Positions 41,038-51,217 of a DNA stretch of 64,000 nucleotides are shown in pieces (position 1 is the first letter of the stretch; the number at the start of each line of letters is the position of its first letter). Under the pieces are notes generated by a model that was not told the origin of the DNA, ran no database searches, and saw only the letters and a program-made list of their open reading frames with translations. Origin of the DNA: Mesostigma viride (lineage: Eukaryota > Streptophyta > Mesostigmatophyceae > Mesostigmatales > Mesostigmataceae). A program made the position numbers and the translations under genes. The stretch is taken from contig RPFO01000065.1 in NCBI GenBank assembly GCA_009746045.1, positions 7,769,576-7,833,575 on the forward strand, read 5' to 3'.

Positions 41038-44000
41038 ATGGGCACGGAACATACGCACTCCCATCACTGCAATTGCAACGTGGCGCCCTCGGGGCTTGAG
41101 CAGAGCTTCGCGGAAGTGGGTACGTACTGTGTTTTCCTGTTTTTATCGCACCCTGGAATATTTCTCCTATTTTTATATTCTTTGGGCTAGCCTGCGTCAG
41201 CATTGTCGATAGTGCAAGTTAGGACCAGTGCTGCCGCACCAAGACCACGGCACGTTGTTGCGGCACGGTGGCTTATCAAACCTTCCCAAAGCTCCTTCAC
41301 ACCCCTCGGGGTTGGGCCAGAGTTCTCCAGGAGCCTGGGCGCGGCAGCTGTCGACGGGGACTTGGACAAGCTAAAGAGGAAAATCGCGGCCGGAGCCGAC
41401 GTGAACGAGCGGAGCGCCGGTGGCTACACGCCGCTCTTGTACGCGAGCCGCGGCGGGCACCTCCCCGCTGTTTCCCTTCTGCTGCAGGTAATCCTCCCGG
41501 TATGGACAGCATGGGTGGTGTCTCCACAGTTAGTCGAAGTCTCCCGCTGTCAGTAGCCTAAGTGGACACGTTTCAGTACCGCACGTACCCAATGGGGTAA
41601 TGGGACGGTACTGGTAGAGTAGACGTGGCATGTAAACGTGGCAGTACTCAGTATGTGATGAGCCGGTACCTCGGTACCGGGACTGTAGTTTTCATGTTAG
41701 GTCTGACCAGATCAGGTTGCACCTGATTGGTCAGTCCGTCTCAGATCAGTAAGTTAGTTAAGCTGACATAAACTCTGGCCAGCCATGGTTGACGGCTGGC
41801 CAGCAGTTCATATGCCAACCTATCCTAATGCCAACGAGTCTCGGCGTCATTCTCTGCAGTGCAGCCTAGCTTTGGCACCTAGCTTGCGCTCGAGTGCATC
41901 TGTCTGTCCATCATTCATAACTTGCATTAGAACCCCAAGAATGCACGTGTGCGTTCGTTGCAATATCGACAAGAAAGCAAAAACCCATGTTTCCATTTTC
42001 CACTTTATCTTTTTTCAGTCGTGGCCCCCAACAAGGGAAAGACAGTTTGGACTCGCCAGACGTCCTCCAGCTCTCCGGGTTTTGACTCCTCCGGGACGTG
42101 TGACTCCCAGGCTGCCTGGCAGCATTTTCATATTGCAAAGAACGCACACGTGCGTTCTTGGGGTTCTAATGCAAGTTATGAATGATGGACAGACAGATGC
42201 ACTCGAGTGCGAGCTAGGTGCCAAATGGCTGCACTGCAGAGAATGACGCCGAGACTCGTTGGCATTAGGATAGGTTGGCATATGAACTGCTGGCCAGCCG
42301 TCAACCATGGCTGGCCAGACTTTATGTCAGTTTAACTAAATTACTGATCTGAGACGGACTGACCAATCAGGTGCAACCTGATCTGGTCAGACCTAACATG
42401 AAAACTACAGTCCCGGTACCGAGGTACCGGCTCATCACATGCTGAGTACTGCCACGTTTACATGCCACGTCTACTCTACCAAGACCGTCCCATTACCCCA
42501 TTGGGCACGTGCGCAACTGACACGTGTCCACTTAGGCTACAGCGGGAGACTTCGACAAACTTCCACGGCTGGCGGAACATTTCCAGTTAGTTTGGCTGGT
42601 TCAGCCAAACACAGAAATGTTTGCTTTGATGGGCTTTTTTGCTCGGTGCTTTGCCAACATGGTGACACGTGGCACTAATGTAACTTGTGTGTTGCTGAAG
42701 GAGCCCATGGTTCCCATGCACCGCGTCTTCTCATTTCCCACCCGTCCTGCTTGTCAGTGGTTTGTCCCTGTGACAGGCCACGTGGCACTACGTAACATGC
42801 ACATAATATTACCAGGCGCGGTTGCCTACGGTGCTGCGTGGCGTAAAAAGTAGAAAGCAGGAAGTGAAGGACATGCCCAGTTGCGACGCCCCTGGCGCCC
42901 ATCTGTACAGAGTTTGAGATGAAGGAGATTTACATCCAAACTTGACCACCGTGCGTTCGATGGTTCTGCCTCACTTGGCCTGGCTTTGACATCAATGCTT
43001 TTAGGCTCATATGGGAGTTGTGCTTCCCATCTTTGCCACGGTCACGTCATGCACTGCCCTGCCCCCCCCCCCCCCCCACCCCACCCACCCACACACGCTA
43101 CTTACCACCAGCATGGGGCGGATGTCCACGCGTGCACCTCGGCGGGCCGATCCTCCGCGCTACATCGAGCGGCGGCGGCGGGCCATGTGGACGTGGTGCG
43201 GCGCCTCCTGCAGGCAGGCGCCAGTGATAGTGCACAGGACGCCGACGGCATGACGCCGCTGCACCGAGCTGGTGAGCAAGCAGTTTCATTGTGTCGATGT
43301 CGTCAAAGCAATTATATTATTATAGCTACTATTTATTATTATTATAGTTTTTTGATCATCATCACAGTGTATTTTTATTTGTTATTATATTGTTATTATT
43401 ATTATATTATTTACACTATTTTTATTTGTTAATATAGCTACTGTTTGATCATCTTACTATCCGTTGTGGTCACCATTCTTATCATCATCATTATTACTAT
43501 GCCGACTTGTGTTAGCCCAGCAGATGCGAAGAAGTTTGAGAGAGGAATAGGAACGGTCCATAAAAAGTTTGAGAGAGGAATAGGAACGGTCTATGAGCAC
43601 TTTGAGAGAGGAATAGTAACAGTCCATAAGCAGTTTGACAGAGGAGTAGGAACGGTCTATGAACAGTTTGAGAGAGGAATAGGAACAGTCCATAAACATT
43701 TTGATAGAGGAATAGGAACGGTCCATAAAAAGTTTGAGAGAGGAATAGGAACGGTCTATGAACAGTTTGAGAGAGGAATAGCAACAGTCCATAAACAGTT
43801 TGACCGAGGAATAGGAACGGTCTATGAACAGTTTGAGAGAGGAATAGAAATGGTCTATGAACAGTTTGAGAGAGGAATAGGAACGATCTCGTGACACAGC
43901 TATCGTGGTGGAGTAAATGAATAAACTGTCTTCTTGTCAGGTGCTTTGACAGTTGCTGAACCAAGCATGTGTAAGCCTTCATCTACTTGGGGGGGAAATG

Positions 44001-44104
44001 CGTCACGTATGTGATCAACTTTGTTGTTTTGTTTTGCACAATTTGCAAAGGTGGCAGTGCCAGCGTGACGGCCATGTGAAAGGTATCGTTTCATCTGTCT
44101 CTGT

Positions 44105-44143
<39 letters not shown>

Positions 44144-45512
44144 AGGGGGGGGGAGCCTAGCCGACCCCCTCCTCCTCACCTCATTCCCAATGTTGCCTTC
44201 TTGGTGCTCTCGCCTCCCTTTGGCCTCCAGTGGTTTCCAAAGGGGTTGGCTTGCAATTTAATGGTGGCTCGTTGTTTGTGCGCTGTTCCCTTCCCCCCGG
44301 ACGCCCTCTCCGCCGCTCCTTTGCTTACTCTCAGCGGCGGCCAACCAAGTGGAGTGCTTCAGGGCGCTCTGGGAGCAGGGGGGGGCGCAGGTGGCCTCGG
44401 CCAGGGATGACAAGGTAAGCGGTCCTTTAAAAACTATATATCTAAATCAATTAAAAAGTAAAATAAGTATTGTGTACAAACATCGTAGTTTCCGATCACA
44501 TCGTCGCCTTTTAGTCCCTTCCTTGTCCCAATTCCTCAACTCTCCTTTGCGCTTCCCCCACTGCCCTGCTCGCATTACCCTTCCCCGCTGTCCCTCCAGG
44601 CCTCCTCCTTTCCCTCAGTCCCTTCCCTGCCAGGCCCCGCCTCCCCTCCGCCCATCCTCAACGGTACCCGCCGCCCATCTGAGGAGGTCCTTGGACCAGG
44701 TTTCCCCTCCAATCCATTTTAAAATTGACATGGAGACGGCGATTAAGGGCTGAGGGAACTGAGGTGTTCCCTCCTTTCCCTCCTTTCGCCCCTTTCCCTC
44801 CTTTCCCTCCTTTCCCTCCTTTCCCTCCTTTCCCTCCTTTCCCTCCTTTCCCTCCTTTCCCTCCTTTCCCTCCTTTCCCTCCTTTCCCTCCTTTCCCTCC
44901 TTTCCCTCCTTTCCCTCCTTTCCCTCCTTTCCCTCCTTTCCCTCCTTTCCCTCCTTTCCCTCCTTTCCCTCCTTTCCCTCCTTTCCCTCCTTTCCCTCCT
45001 TTCCCTCCTTTCCCTCCTTTCCCTCCTTTCCCTCCTTTCCCTCCTTTCCCTCCTTTCCCTCCTTTCCCTCCTTTCCCTCCTTTCCCTCCTTTCCCTCCTT
45101 TCCCTCCTTTCCCTCCTTTCCCTCCTTTCCCTCCTTTCCCTCCTTTCCCTCCTTTCCCTCCTTTCCCTCCTTTCCCTCCTTTCCCTCCTTTCCCTCCTTT
45201 CCCTCCTTTCCCTCCTTTCCCTCCTTTCCCTCCTTTCCCTCCTTTCCCTCCTTTCCCTCCTTTCCCTCCTTTCCCTCCTTTCCCTCCTTTCCCTCCTTTC
45301 CCTCCTTTCCCTCCTTTCCCTTCTTTCCGTCCGCCCCTTGCCAATTAGCGTGCTTGGTTTACCCCGGCGTCGTTCGCTCTGCGTGCTAACTACACATCTT
45401 TTATCATATCCAACCGTTTTCTCCGTGTGGGTTGCCACGCCAGGGTCGCTTGGCACTCGAGCTTTTGCGGGAGGCGAACCCGGGGGCAGCGGACAGCATG
45501 CGGCCGCCTTGA
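41038..45512 (+). CDS. ANKRD39-like ankyrin-repeat protein
   Basis: Small ankyrin adaptor of unknown biochemical role. Five exons, all GT-AG: 41038-41119, 41321-41487, 43112-43271, 44335-44414 and 45444-45512, giving 185 residues; animal ANKRD39 is about the same length. It begins MGTEHTHSHHCNCNVAPSGL, comparable to the His/Cys-rich start of ANKRD39, then EFSRSLGAAAVDGDLDKLK. Ankyrin repeats follow: AGGYTPLLYASRGGHLPAVS, then SSALHRAAAAGHVDVVRRLL, then DADGMTPLHRAA, and a final GRLALELLREANPG like the DRKARLACDLLP end of the family. Frames join cleanly at each inferred junction. Introns are bloated by a foldback element (intron 2), a 33-bp minisatellite (intron 3) and a CCCTCCTTT array (intron 4). 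Partners cannot be inferred from context. Confidence 0.9.
41531..42560. mobile_element. Foldback element: 1-kb inverted repeat in ANKRD39 intron 2
   Basis: The left arm (about 41531-41960) and right arm (about 42130-42560) are reverse complements of about 430 bp with small differences. For example, GTCGAAGTCTCCCGCTG opens the left arm and its complement CAGCGGGAGACTTCGAC closes the right. The centre is about 170 bp and itself repeats parts of the arms. No transposase frame is present; mirrored frames with MVDGWPAVHMPTYPN occur on both strands. This fits a MITE/foldback transposon. Target-site duplication is not obvious. Confidence 0.85.
43529..43891. repeat. 33-bp minisatellite in ANKRD39 intron 3
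   Basis: Eleven units of about AAGTTTGAGAGAGGAATAGG plus 13 bases, with alternation between CATAAACAG and TATGAACAG versions suggesting a 66-bp higher order. It stays open on both strands because 33 is a multiple of three. Confidence 0.9.
44106..44142. repeat. Poly-G run
   Basis: About 36 consecutive G in ANKRD39 intron 3. The exact length is likely unreliable in any assembly. Confidence 0.9.
44765..45330. repeat. (CCCTCCTTT)n array in ANKRD39 intron 4
   Basis: About 62 copies of the 9-mer CCCTCCTTT, the reverse complement of the GGGAAAGGA array in OSCA intron 4 (10000-10325). Sense strand is pyrimidine-only and the array ends about 110 nt before the last acceptor. Confidence 0.97.
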
Positions 45513-47540
45513 TGAGCCTTTAACATCTTGATAGGCAACGCCGAAATGTGTCAACAGGCGGCATCCCACTGCCCGCTATTTTGTCGAGACAAAGAAGGTT
45601 ACCTTAACTGTACATATCTCTAGTCTGTAAAAACGGCAGGAGCCAACCACCAATACGAGAGCTGCGACGGGTCGCTTTCACCACACAAACACTCGTAAAC
45701 TCTGCCTGACGGGGAGACATGAGACTGGCTGTGTGACCCAGCTGACTCAGAACAAGAGCTGCACAGAGCTGAGCTTGGACGAGGGCCAGATGGCGAGGAG
45801 GAGCCATACGTGCAGCCAGTCCGCAAAAACGAACCCGAAAGGGAGCCAGACACCCTCTCCATCTTCTAAAGTTCCCCATAAAGAAATCCTTCAATGGAGG
45901 GCATGTTGGGGAATGTTGTGGTGGGGCGCTGTTGTAGAGGGGCACCTCCAATCAAGGGCTGTCAATCGAGGGGAAAGCGGCAGAGCGTCACCACCCTGTC
46001 GGATTAGCTCCCCACTCGCTGAGGTAAAAAATGACACCGCGCCTGATTAGCTCCTTATTTGCTGAGGGGAAAATGGACACCACGCCTGATTAGCTCCCCA
46101 CTTGCTGAGATGGGCTGCAAGGATCTGGGCGGTGCGTACCATCCTCAATGTCCTTCCCGCATTATTTCTTTTCCGAAAGCAGTTTGCACCGTTGGGCTTT
46201 GTAGAGTTCCTTCCCTGCACCCCCCCTGCACCATAACGGCCTAGCACACCCTATGTAACCCCCATAACCCTGTGCACATGCACGTGCCTAGATACGAAAT
46301 ACACGATATGCCGAGGTTTGGCGTATTGCCGTATTGGCCGTATGAACTCACACTGATGCACGTGCCTCGATACGCCGGGTGCTTTGGAGCTTGTAACACC
46401 CGGCCACTTGGGCCGTGCGAGAACAAACTTGTCTTGAGGGGGGCGTCCGTGTCACTGCCTGGTGGGCGCTGCGTGTTGTTGTCTGCCACTGGAGCTGTCT
46501 GTGCTGGCAGCTCTGGTGACGGCGGCCGCATGGGCAATACCAGGCGGCGGCCACCCCCAGCAGGATGTCTAAGCTGTGGTACTGAGCACCGCCGCACGCG
46601 GTGTTGTGGCGCGTGTAGGAACTACCGCACATTTGTGCTATAGTCATCTCATCGGTATGTAGCCATTAGGTGACTGCATTCCAGTTTTATTCTGGCCATT
46701 TTCGTGGTGGCGTGATGTTTTTGCTTTTCCTGCATCTTGGGAAGCCCAGTTGGATCACAGTGATGATTTCTGAGGCATAGGTCGATTACGTCCTCCATGT
46801 ATAATTGTGTATTGTGGTGGGGGGCGGAAGGGCAGTTTTGGGGATCATGCCTTGTATATACAACAATAAACAATACAACGATACAGTAATAAACATATTT
46901 CCAACAATACAACAGTACAACATGTGCAGATGTTGCATATACTACAGTGGTGTCCTTCACGTGAGGGGTTGACATGCAATGTCCGGCATTCAATGTGTCA
47001 CGATGGTACTGAATCTTGCTTTGGATGGTTGCACCAATGACTAAGTAGAATCTGCCTGTCTGCTGCATGTGGCGTGACGCAGCTAGATGGTCCAATGCTC
47101 CAGGAGCGTGCTGGAGCACATGCTGGTTTTCCACAAGAACCTAACTGCCCCCGTTGGCGATATCAAGGAGACAACCAGCGCAGGCCAGAAATCGGGAGAA
47201 TTCGGACCATCGTTGGCGATATAGTAGATGACTCACTTCATATAGTAGATGACAGCGCGGATGAGGACTTCACCTCCTACTGTAGCGCAGGATTGTCCAG
47301 AGCACTAGTAAACCCTAGTATGATCCCGGCAGAAGAAGAGGGTCACCCTAGGTTTCAGTACCATCATACAGATGCAGCTGGTAATCAGTTTATGTTTAGA
47401 TTGACAATATAGCTCGGCATTGTACTTTGTGGCACGTGCGCCTTTGGGCGAGCATGCATGCGTGCATGCATGGAGACTTCCTTGCCTAAGTCACACGCAT
47501 TCACAAAAGAAGATTTCTTTGGAAATAGAAAAACTAGTAC
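45513..47540. other. Intergenic region downstream of the ankyrin gene
   Basis: No supported gene. 46000-46110 has three degenerate copies of a roughly 43-bp unit beginning GATTAGCTCCCCACTTGCTG. 46850-46930 is A-rich with AACAATACAAC phrases. Confidence 0.5.
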
Positions 47541-47660
47541 ATGTTCAATCCTAGCAATGAGGGGAGCTCTGGCTGACCTACCTCCAGCTCCGGCAAGCAG
47601 CAGGGAAGAAGCTGGTTTACTGGAGGGGGGGCTCCATCGCTCCAGTTTTCTACTGTAGGC
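47541..47660 (+). pseudogene. Scrap of ORF1 C-terminus
   Basis: The bases GCTGACCTACCTCCAGCTCC and the following GGTTTACTGGAGGGGGGG match the TYLQLR and VYW(K/R)GG coding stretch of the ORF1 elements. Only about 100 bp are left, with frame broken. Confidence 0.6.
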
Positions 47661-48009
47661 TGACATGAACCGACGGGGGTTCCTGGATTGAGACACGTTC
47701 TATTCTCCATGCACAGCTGAAAAAACCTGCGCCGAGGTGCCGCGGCCGCCCCGCGTTGGGGGGCTGCCGCCCCCCAACGTACCCCCCCGCATCCGCATCC
47801 CGCTCTCCACCCCGCGCTTCCCGTTCCGTTGTTTTACGCACCTCCCCATATGCCTCCTAGTCACGACGTCGATCGCACGTCCCGGGCGCGGGACGCGATG
47901 CCTAGTGGCGCCCCTGCGCCGCGTCGGTCCTTACACATCGCGGCGCAACTGCAGGAGATCAGGCGACCTGGATGACGGCGGTCGTGGGGCCCCTGTGCCC
48001 CTCTCGCTT

Positions 48010-48170
48010 GTGTGCGAGGTCTGCCATGACAGTGGTGAGGATGCCCCCCGTCTCCTAGTGTGTGATTCGTGCCAATGTGGCTGGCACACACGAGCGCTGC
48101 TTGGTCCCGCCCCTCTTCCGGCTGGGTCCTCCGTTGGGAGATCATATGGCACATATTCCTTGCTGGATGG
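48010..48170 (+). pseudogene. PHD-finger-like fragment next to a retroelement 3' hairpin
   Basis: The plus frame reads VCEVCHDSGEDAPRLLVCDS then CQCGWHTRALLGP. It resembles the first six ligands of a PHD finger (C-x2-C, C-x2-C, H), but the cysteine expected after H-x2 is alanine and the last pair is missing. The frame runs directly into CTCCGTTGGGAGATCATATG, the terminal hairpin seen on other elements. I read it as a transposon-carried, truncated PHD domain rather than a host gene. Confidence 0.5.
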
Positions 48171-48472
48171 GTAAGTAAGTTAGTAAGTACTTGCGTGTCA
48201 TGCGCAAAGGCATGCCACGGAGTATTATGCTAATCTCATGTTAGAAAAATAATTACACAAAATTTTGAACAAATATCGTCTGCATCATCCCCCAACCGTT
48301 AGGCACTAGATGGGGATGTAATCCTCATCCGAGCTGTCCTCTACTGTAATGGCATGCAGACGAGGCGGTAGTGTAGCGGCTATCCTCAGGATCAATAACC
48401 TCCACCTGCGGACTTCTACCCTGGCTAGCAACGGGCCGCGGGGCCCGTGGGGAGAAAACAGGAGCATACCCC

Positions 48473-48608
48473 TCAGGAGTTAAGGTGCTTATCGCAGATG
48501 GCAGCCCATTTCTCCTTGTCAATCATGCGGGCGCGGAGTACGGATAGTCCCAGAAGCCCTGCATCTTCAAGCAGTTGTGTCACATCGGTCCGGGTCGCGC
48601 CGTCCTGG
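48473..48608 (-). pseudogene. Transposon ORF C-terminal fragment (family B), copy 2
   Basis: Reads TDVTQLLEDAGLLGLSVLRA then RMIDKEKWAAICDKHLNS and a stop. It aligns with the 23433 copy (LVEDMGGLGLSVIWKKMMDK) and with the next fragment. No start or other domain. Confidence 0.6.
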
Positions 48609-48693
48609 ATGGGTGGTGGGCGAAGCCGCGTAATCGAACTAAACTAACTCTAAGCTAGCTATCTAGTCTATATAGAAAATCCGAACTACAGTG

Positions 48694-48870
48694 CTACTTA
48701 GCAAAGCGCCCCTTCCGCTTGGGGGGAGGGGGCTTGCCCACAGGGGCTGGCGTGTGAGCCTGGACAATCTTCTGCCACCTCTTCTTGTTCTGCATAGCAG
48801 TCCAAAGAAGAGAGAGGGAGTGAATGCGGTGTTCAAACTGAGCTGGGACCACTAGGTCGGCCAGCAACAT
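48694..48870 (-). pseudogene. Transposon ORF C-terminal fragment (family B), copy 3
   Basis: Reads MLLADLVVPAQFEHRIHSLS, then LLWTAMQNKKRWQKIVQAH, then PVGKPPPPKRKGRFAK and a stop. The ATG follows TTGTCTCACTTCAG, which looks like a splice acceptor, so this could be the last exon of a spliced element gene. The basic Pro/Lys tail is shared with the 23433 copy. Confidence 0.6.
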
Positions 48871-48903
48871 CTGAAGTGAGACAACTACATCTGGATGTAG
48901 TTC

Positions 48904-49217
48904 ATGGCAGGTTTACCGAGCTTTCTAGGAATGTCCTTGGGGCCAGGCCAGGCCAGGCCAGGCCAGGCCAGGCCGAATATGTATAATAAAGCAAATATGT
49001 ATAATAATATATATGGCGGGACCTCCGCCTTCTTCAAGGAGTGTTGCCGGCTCCGGGAGGACCGGCTGGACCTGGAGGGCCAGCGGGCCCCATGGTCGGC
49101 GCGGACCTGGACGTCATATTGGCGTCAGCGCTTGTCGGTGGCGCTGACTCGGGCCATGGCTGACATCATGCTCCGCCGTACGCGGGCTGATTTTGCGGTG
49201 CAGCAGGGCTATTAGGT
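48904..49217 (+). pseudogene. Unidentified element ORF end with a GGCCA repeat
   Basis: GGCCA is repeated about eight times near 48936-48974. The plus frame then reads CCRLREDRLDLEGQRAPW, RTWTSYWRQRLSVALT, RADFAVQQGY and a stop. Composition is protein-like, but I recognise no domain. Neighbouring element scraps suggest transposon origin. Confidence 0.4.
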
Positions 49218-49404
49218 TCCTCCCGTTAGGCGTTTCCATTGGTCTTATCGTAGTATAGAGCTTTGACATGGCTCTGTATATAGGTTTATAGCTGGGCGTT
49301 TGCTTTGGTTTGAGTGATTTCACTCTGCTGTAAGTAATTATATTTTTAATATATATATATGGCGGGATACAGATGGTAACAAACCAAAAAGGCTTATAGA
49401 AAAA

Positions 49405-49409
<5 letters not shown>

Positions 49410-49488
<79 letters not shown>
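49410..49488. repeat. (CA)n microsatellite
   Basis: About 39 CA units followed by CCAAACCAAACC. Confidence 0.97.
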
Positions 49489-49489
<1 letters not shown>

Positions 49490-49594
49490 CCAAACCAAAC
49501 CAAACTAGGAAGGAAAAAAGTACACACATACATTAAGGGGTTAAAAGAAAAAGTAAGAAAGTATACATTAAAAGGGAAAAAGGAACAAAAAACA

Positions 49595-49640
49595 ACAACA
49601 ACGGAGTCATCTCCCAACGGAGTCATGTCATAATTTCATT
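49595..49640 (-). mobile_element. Retroelement 3' terminal scrap
   Basis: The minus strand reads AATTATGACATGACTCC then GTTGGGAGATGACTCCG, the tail and hairpin of the retroelement 3' end, with a second half-copy of the hairpin. Confidence 0.6.
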
Positions 49641-51217
49641 TAATATGATTTCATGGATCAGTGAGATCGACGCAGATGTCATGCATGTAGGCTAGCTCCC
49701 GCAGTCGATTGACGTCTAAAGTTCCTCATCTCAGACCACCCTAGCGATCCTTCGACCACGACGTTGGATCGCCATGCAATGTCCAGGAATAGTTATCTCA
49801 CTTAACAGTTGATCACACATGTGCATGTGCCTGCATGAAAAAAAAATATGCAGGCATATGTACTGAATTTGCATGCTCGTGAACCGTGTTCATGCAAGGC
49901 ACGTGCATGCATGCGCATGCAAATGTACTCCTGCAAAAGGCAGAAGCCATGGCATATACTAAAGGGAATCGACACGCACGCCATGGATCTAGAACTTTGC
50001 AAACTCTTTGTTGCAGGTGACCTTGTTATCAAAATATATAATCATAAATCAAGCCAGAGGACATGAGGCTGGGCTCCTCAAGCTATCACAAAAGGCAACA
50101 CTGCAACTACCTACCAGCAGATGTGGGGGGCCTCCTGTCATCTGGCCACAGTAAAATAGCCCCTGTGCATCACATGCACAACCCACATTGCTCTAATAAC
50201 CGCTATCACCAGCAGGGCCTATAACACGTGGATCCGCCCATGCTTCAACACTGTACACAATTACGTAATAACTAACCAGACAACATGCCAGACCCGTACA
50301 GGGCTGGCTAGCTTGCGGCAGAGAGAGAGCGAGACAGTAAGGAGCGCAGCAAGAGAAATAAAGAGAATACTATACTACACTGGTATAAGACCACTCTACA
50401 CGTATATACACTGTACACTCTCGGGGTGCAGCTACGTGGCTGCAACAAGGGTATAAAATACCCCTGTGGCTCCCCAGGCTGGTACTCGATTCCTCTGCAG
50501 GACCTTGCGCCACGTGAGCAGCGTTTCGGCCTTGCAAATAGCAGCAGCCAGGAGAAAAAACTCCGCCTTTACCCCGCCGACACCGACGACTCGGTTTAAC
50601 ACTTTTTGAGCAGCCTCTGCCACTCAACCGCAAAATGGCACCAACTCGTACAACTTCAGGCACTGGCCCCGCAATAATGGGCCAGACCGGTCAAATCAAA
50701 ACTGTAATCACCGCACGGCCGCTGAACCCTCCCTCAACATGCCGTGCGCCTGCCCAAGGCTTCCCCCGGCCTGCTGGGCGGTAATGGTCGACCATCCTTA
50801 AAATATATCACATGGAATGATGGTAATTTTGGGCTGCCCCCAGATGCCCGGGGCCGCCCTGGAGGCCACGGTCCCCTGGAGTCACCCTCCACTTGCCATG
50901 ATTCTGTGTGGCGCCCACCCCCCATGACTGCGACCAGCATATGCGCTCCCCACGGGCCTACCTATGACGAGAAGTACCCAAAGTCTGCTGGTGGGTGGGC
51001 GCACCCACTCACCCGCAAACTGCCACACGCGCCGCGCATTGCAATGTCTGAGCCACACCTGCTTCACCCACTGGGCCCGGACAACCAACTTTACTTCCTT
51101 CCCACATCCGCTTTACTCCGTTGCCCAGGAGAAACATCTCTGTCACACAAGTTTCGACAACACCTCACTTCTTCCAGGGGACTCAATTTTTTCCACTGCA
51201 CTTGTCAACATATCCTA
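49641..51217. other. Intergenic region, no gene supported
   Basis: Frames are short and overlap each other on both strands. The poly-C run at 51296-51318 lies inside the next gene's last codons. Confidence 0.4.

Noticed and set aside
41785-42308. Mirrored frames MVDGWPAVHMPTYPN on both strands
   Set aside because: By-product of the inverted repeat; no domain and no start context.
43445-43897. Open frames on both strands with an 11-residue periodic peptide
   Set aside because: The 33-bp intronic minisatellite is open on both strands by arithmetic; it lies between two well-supported ankyrin exons.
44658-45456. GGKGG and RRERRE frames on minus
   Set aside because: Translation of the 9-bp array in ANKRD39 intron 4.
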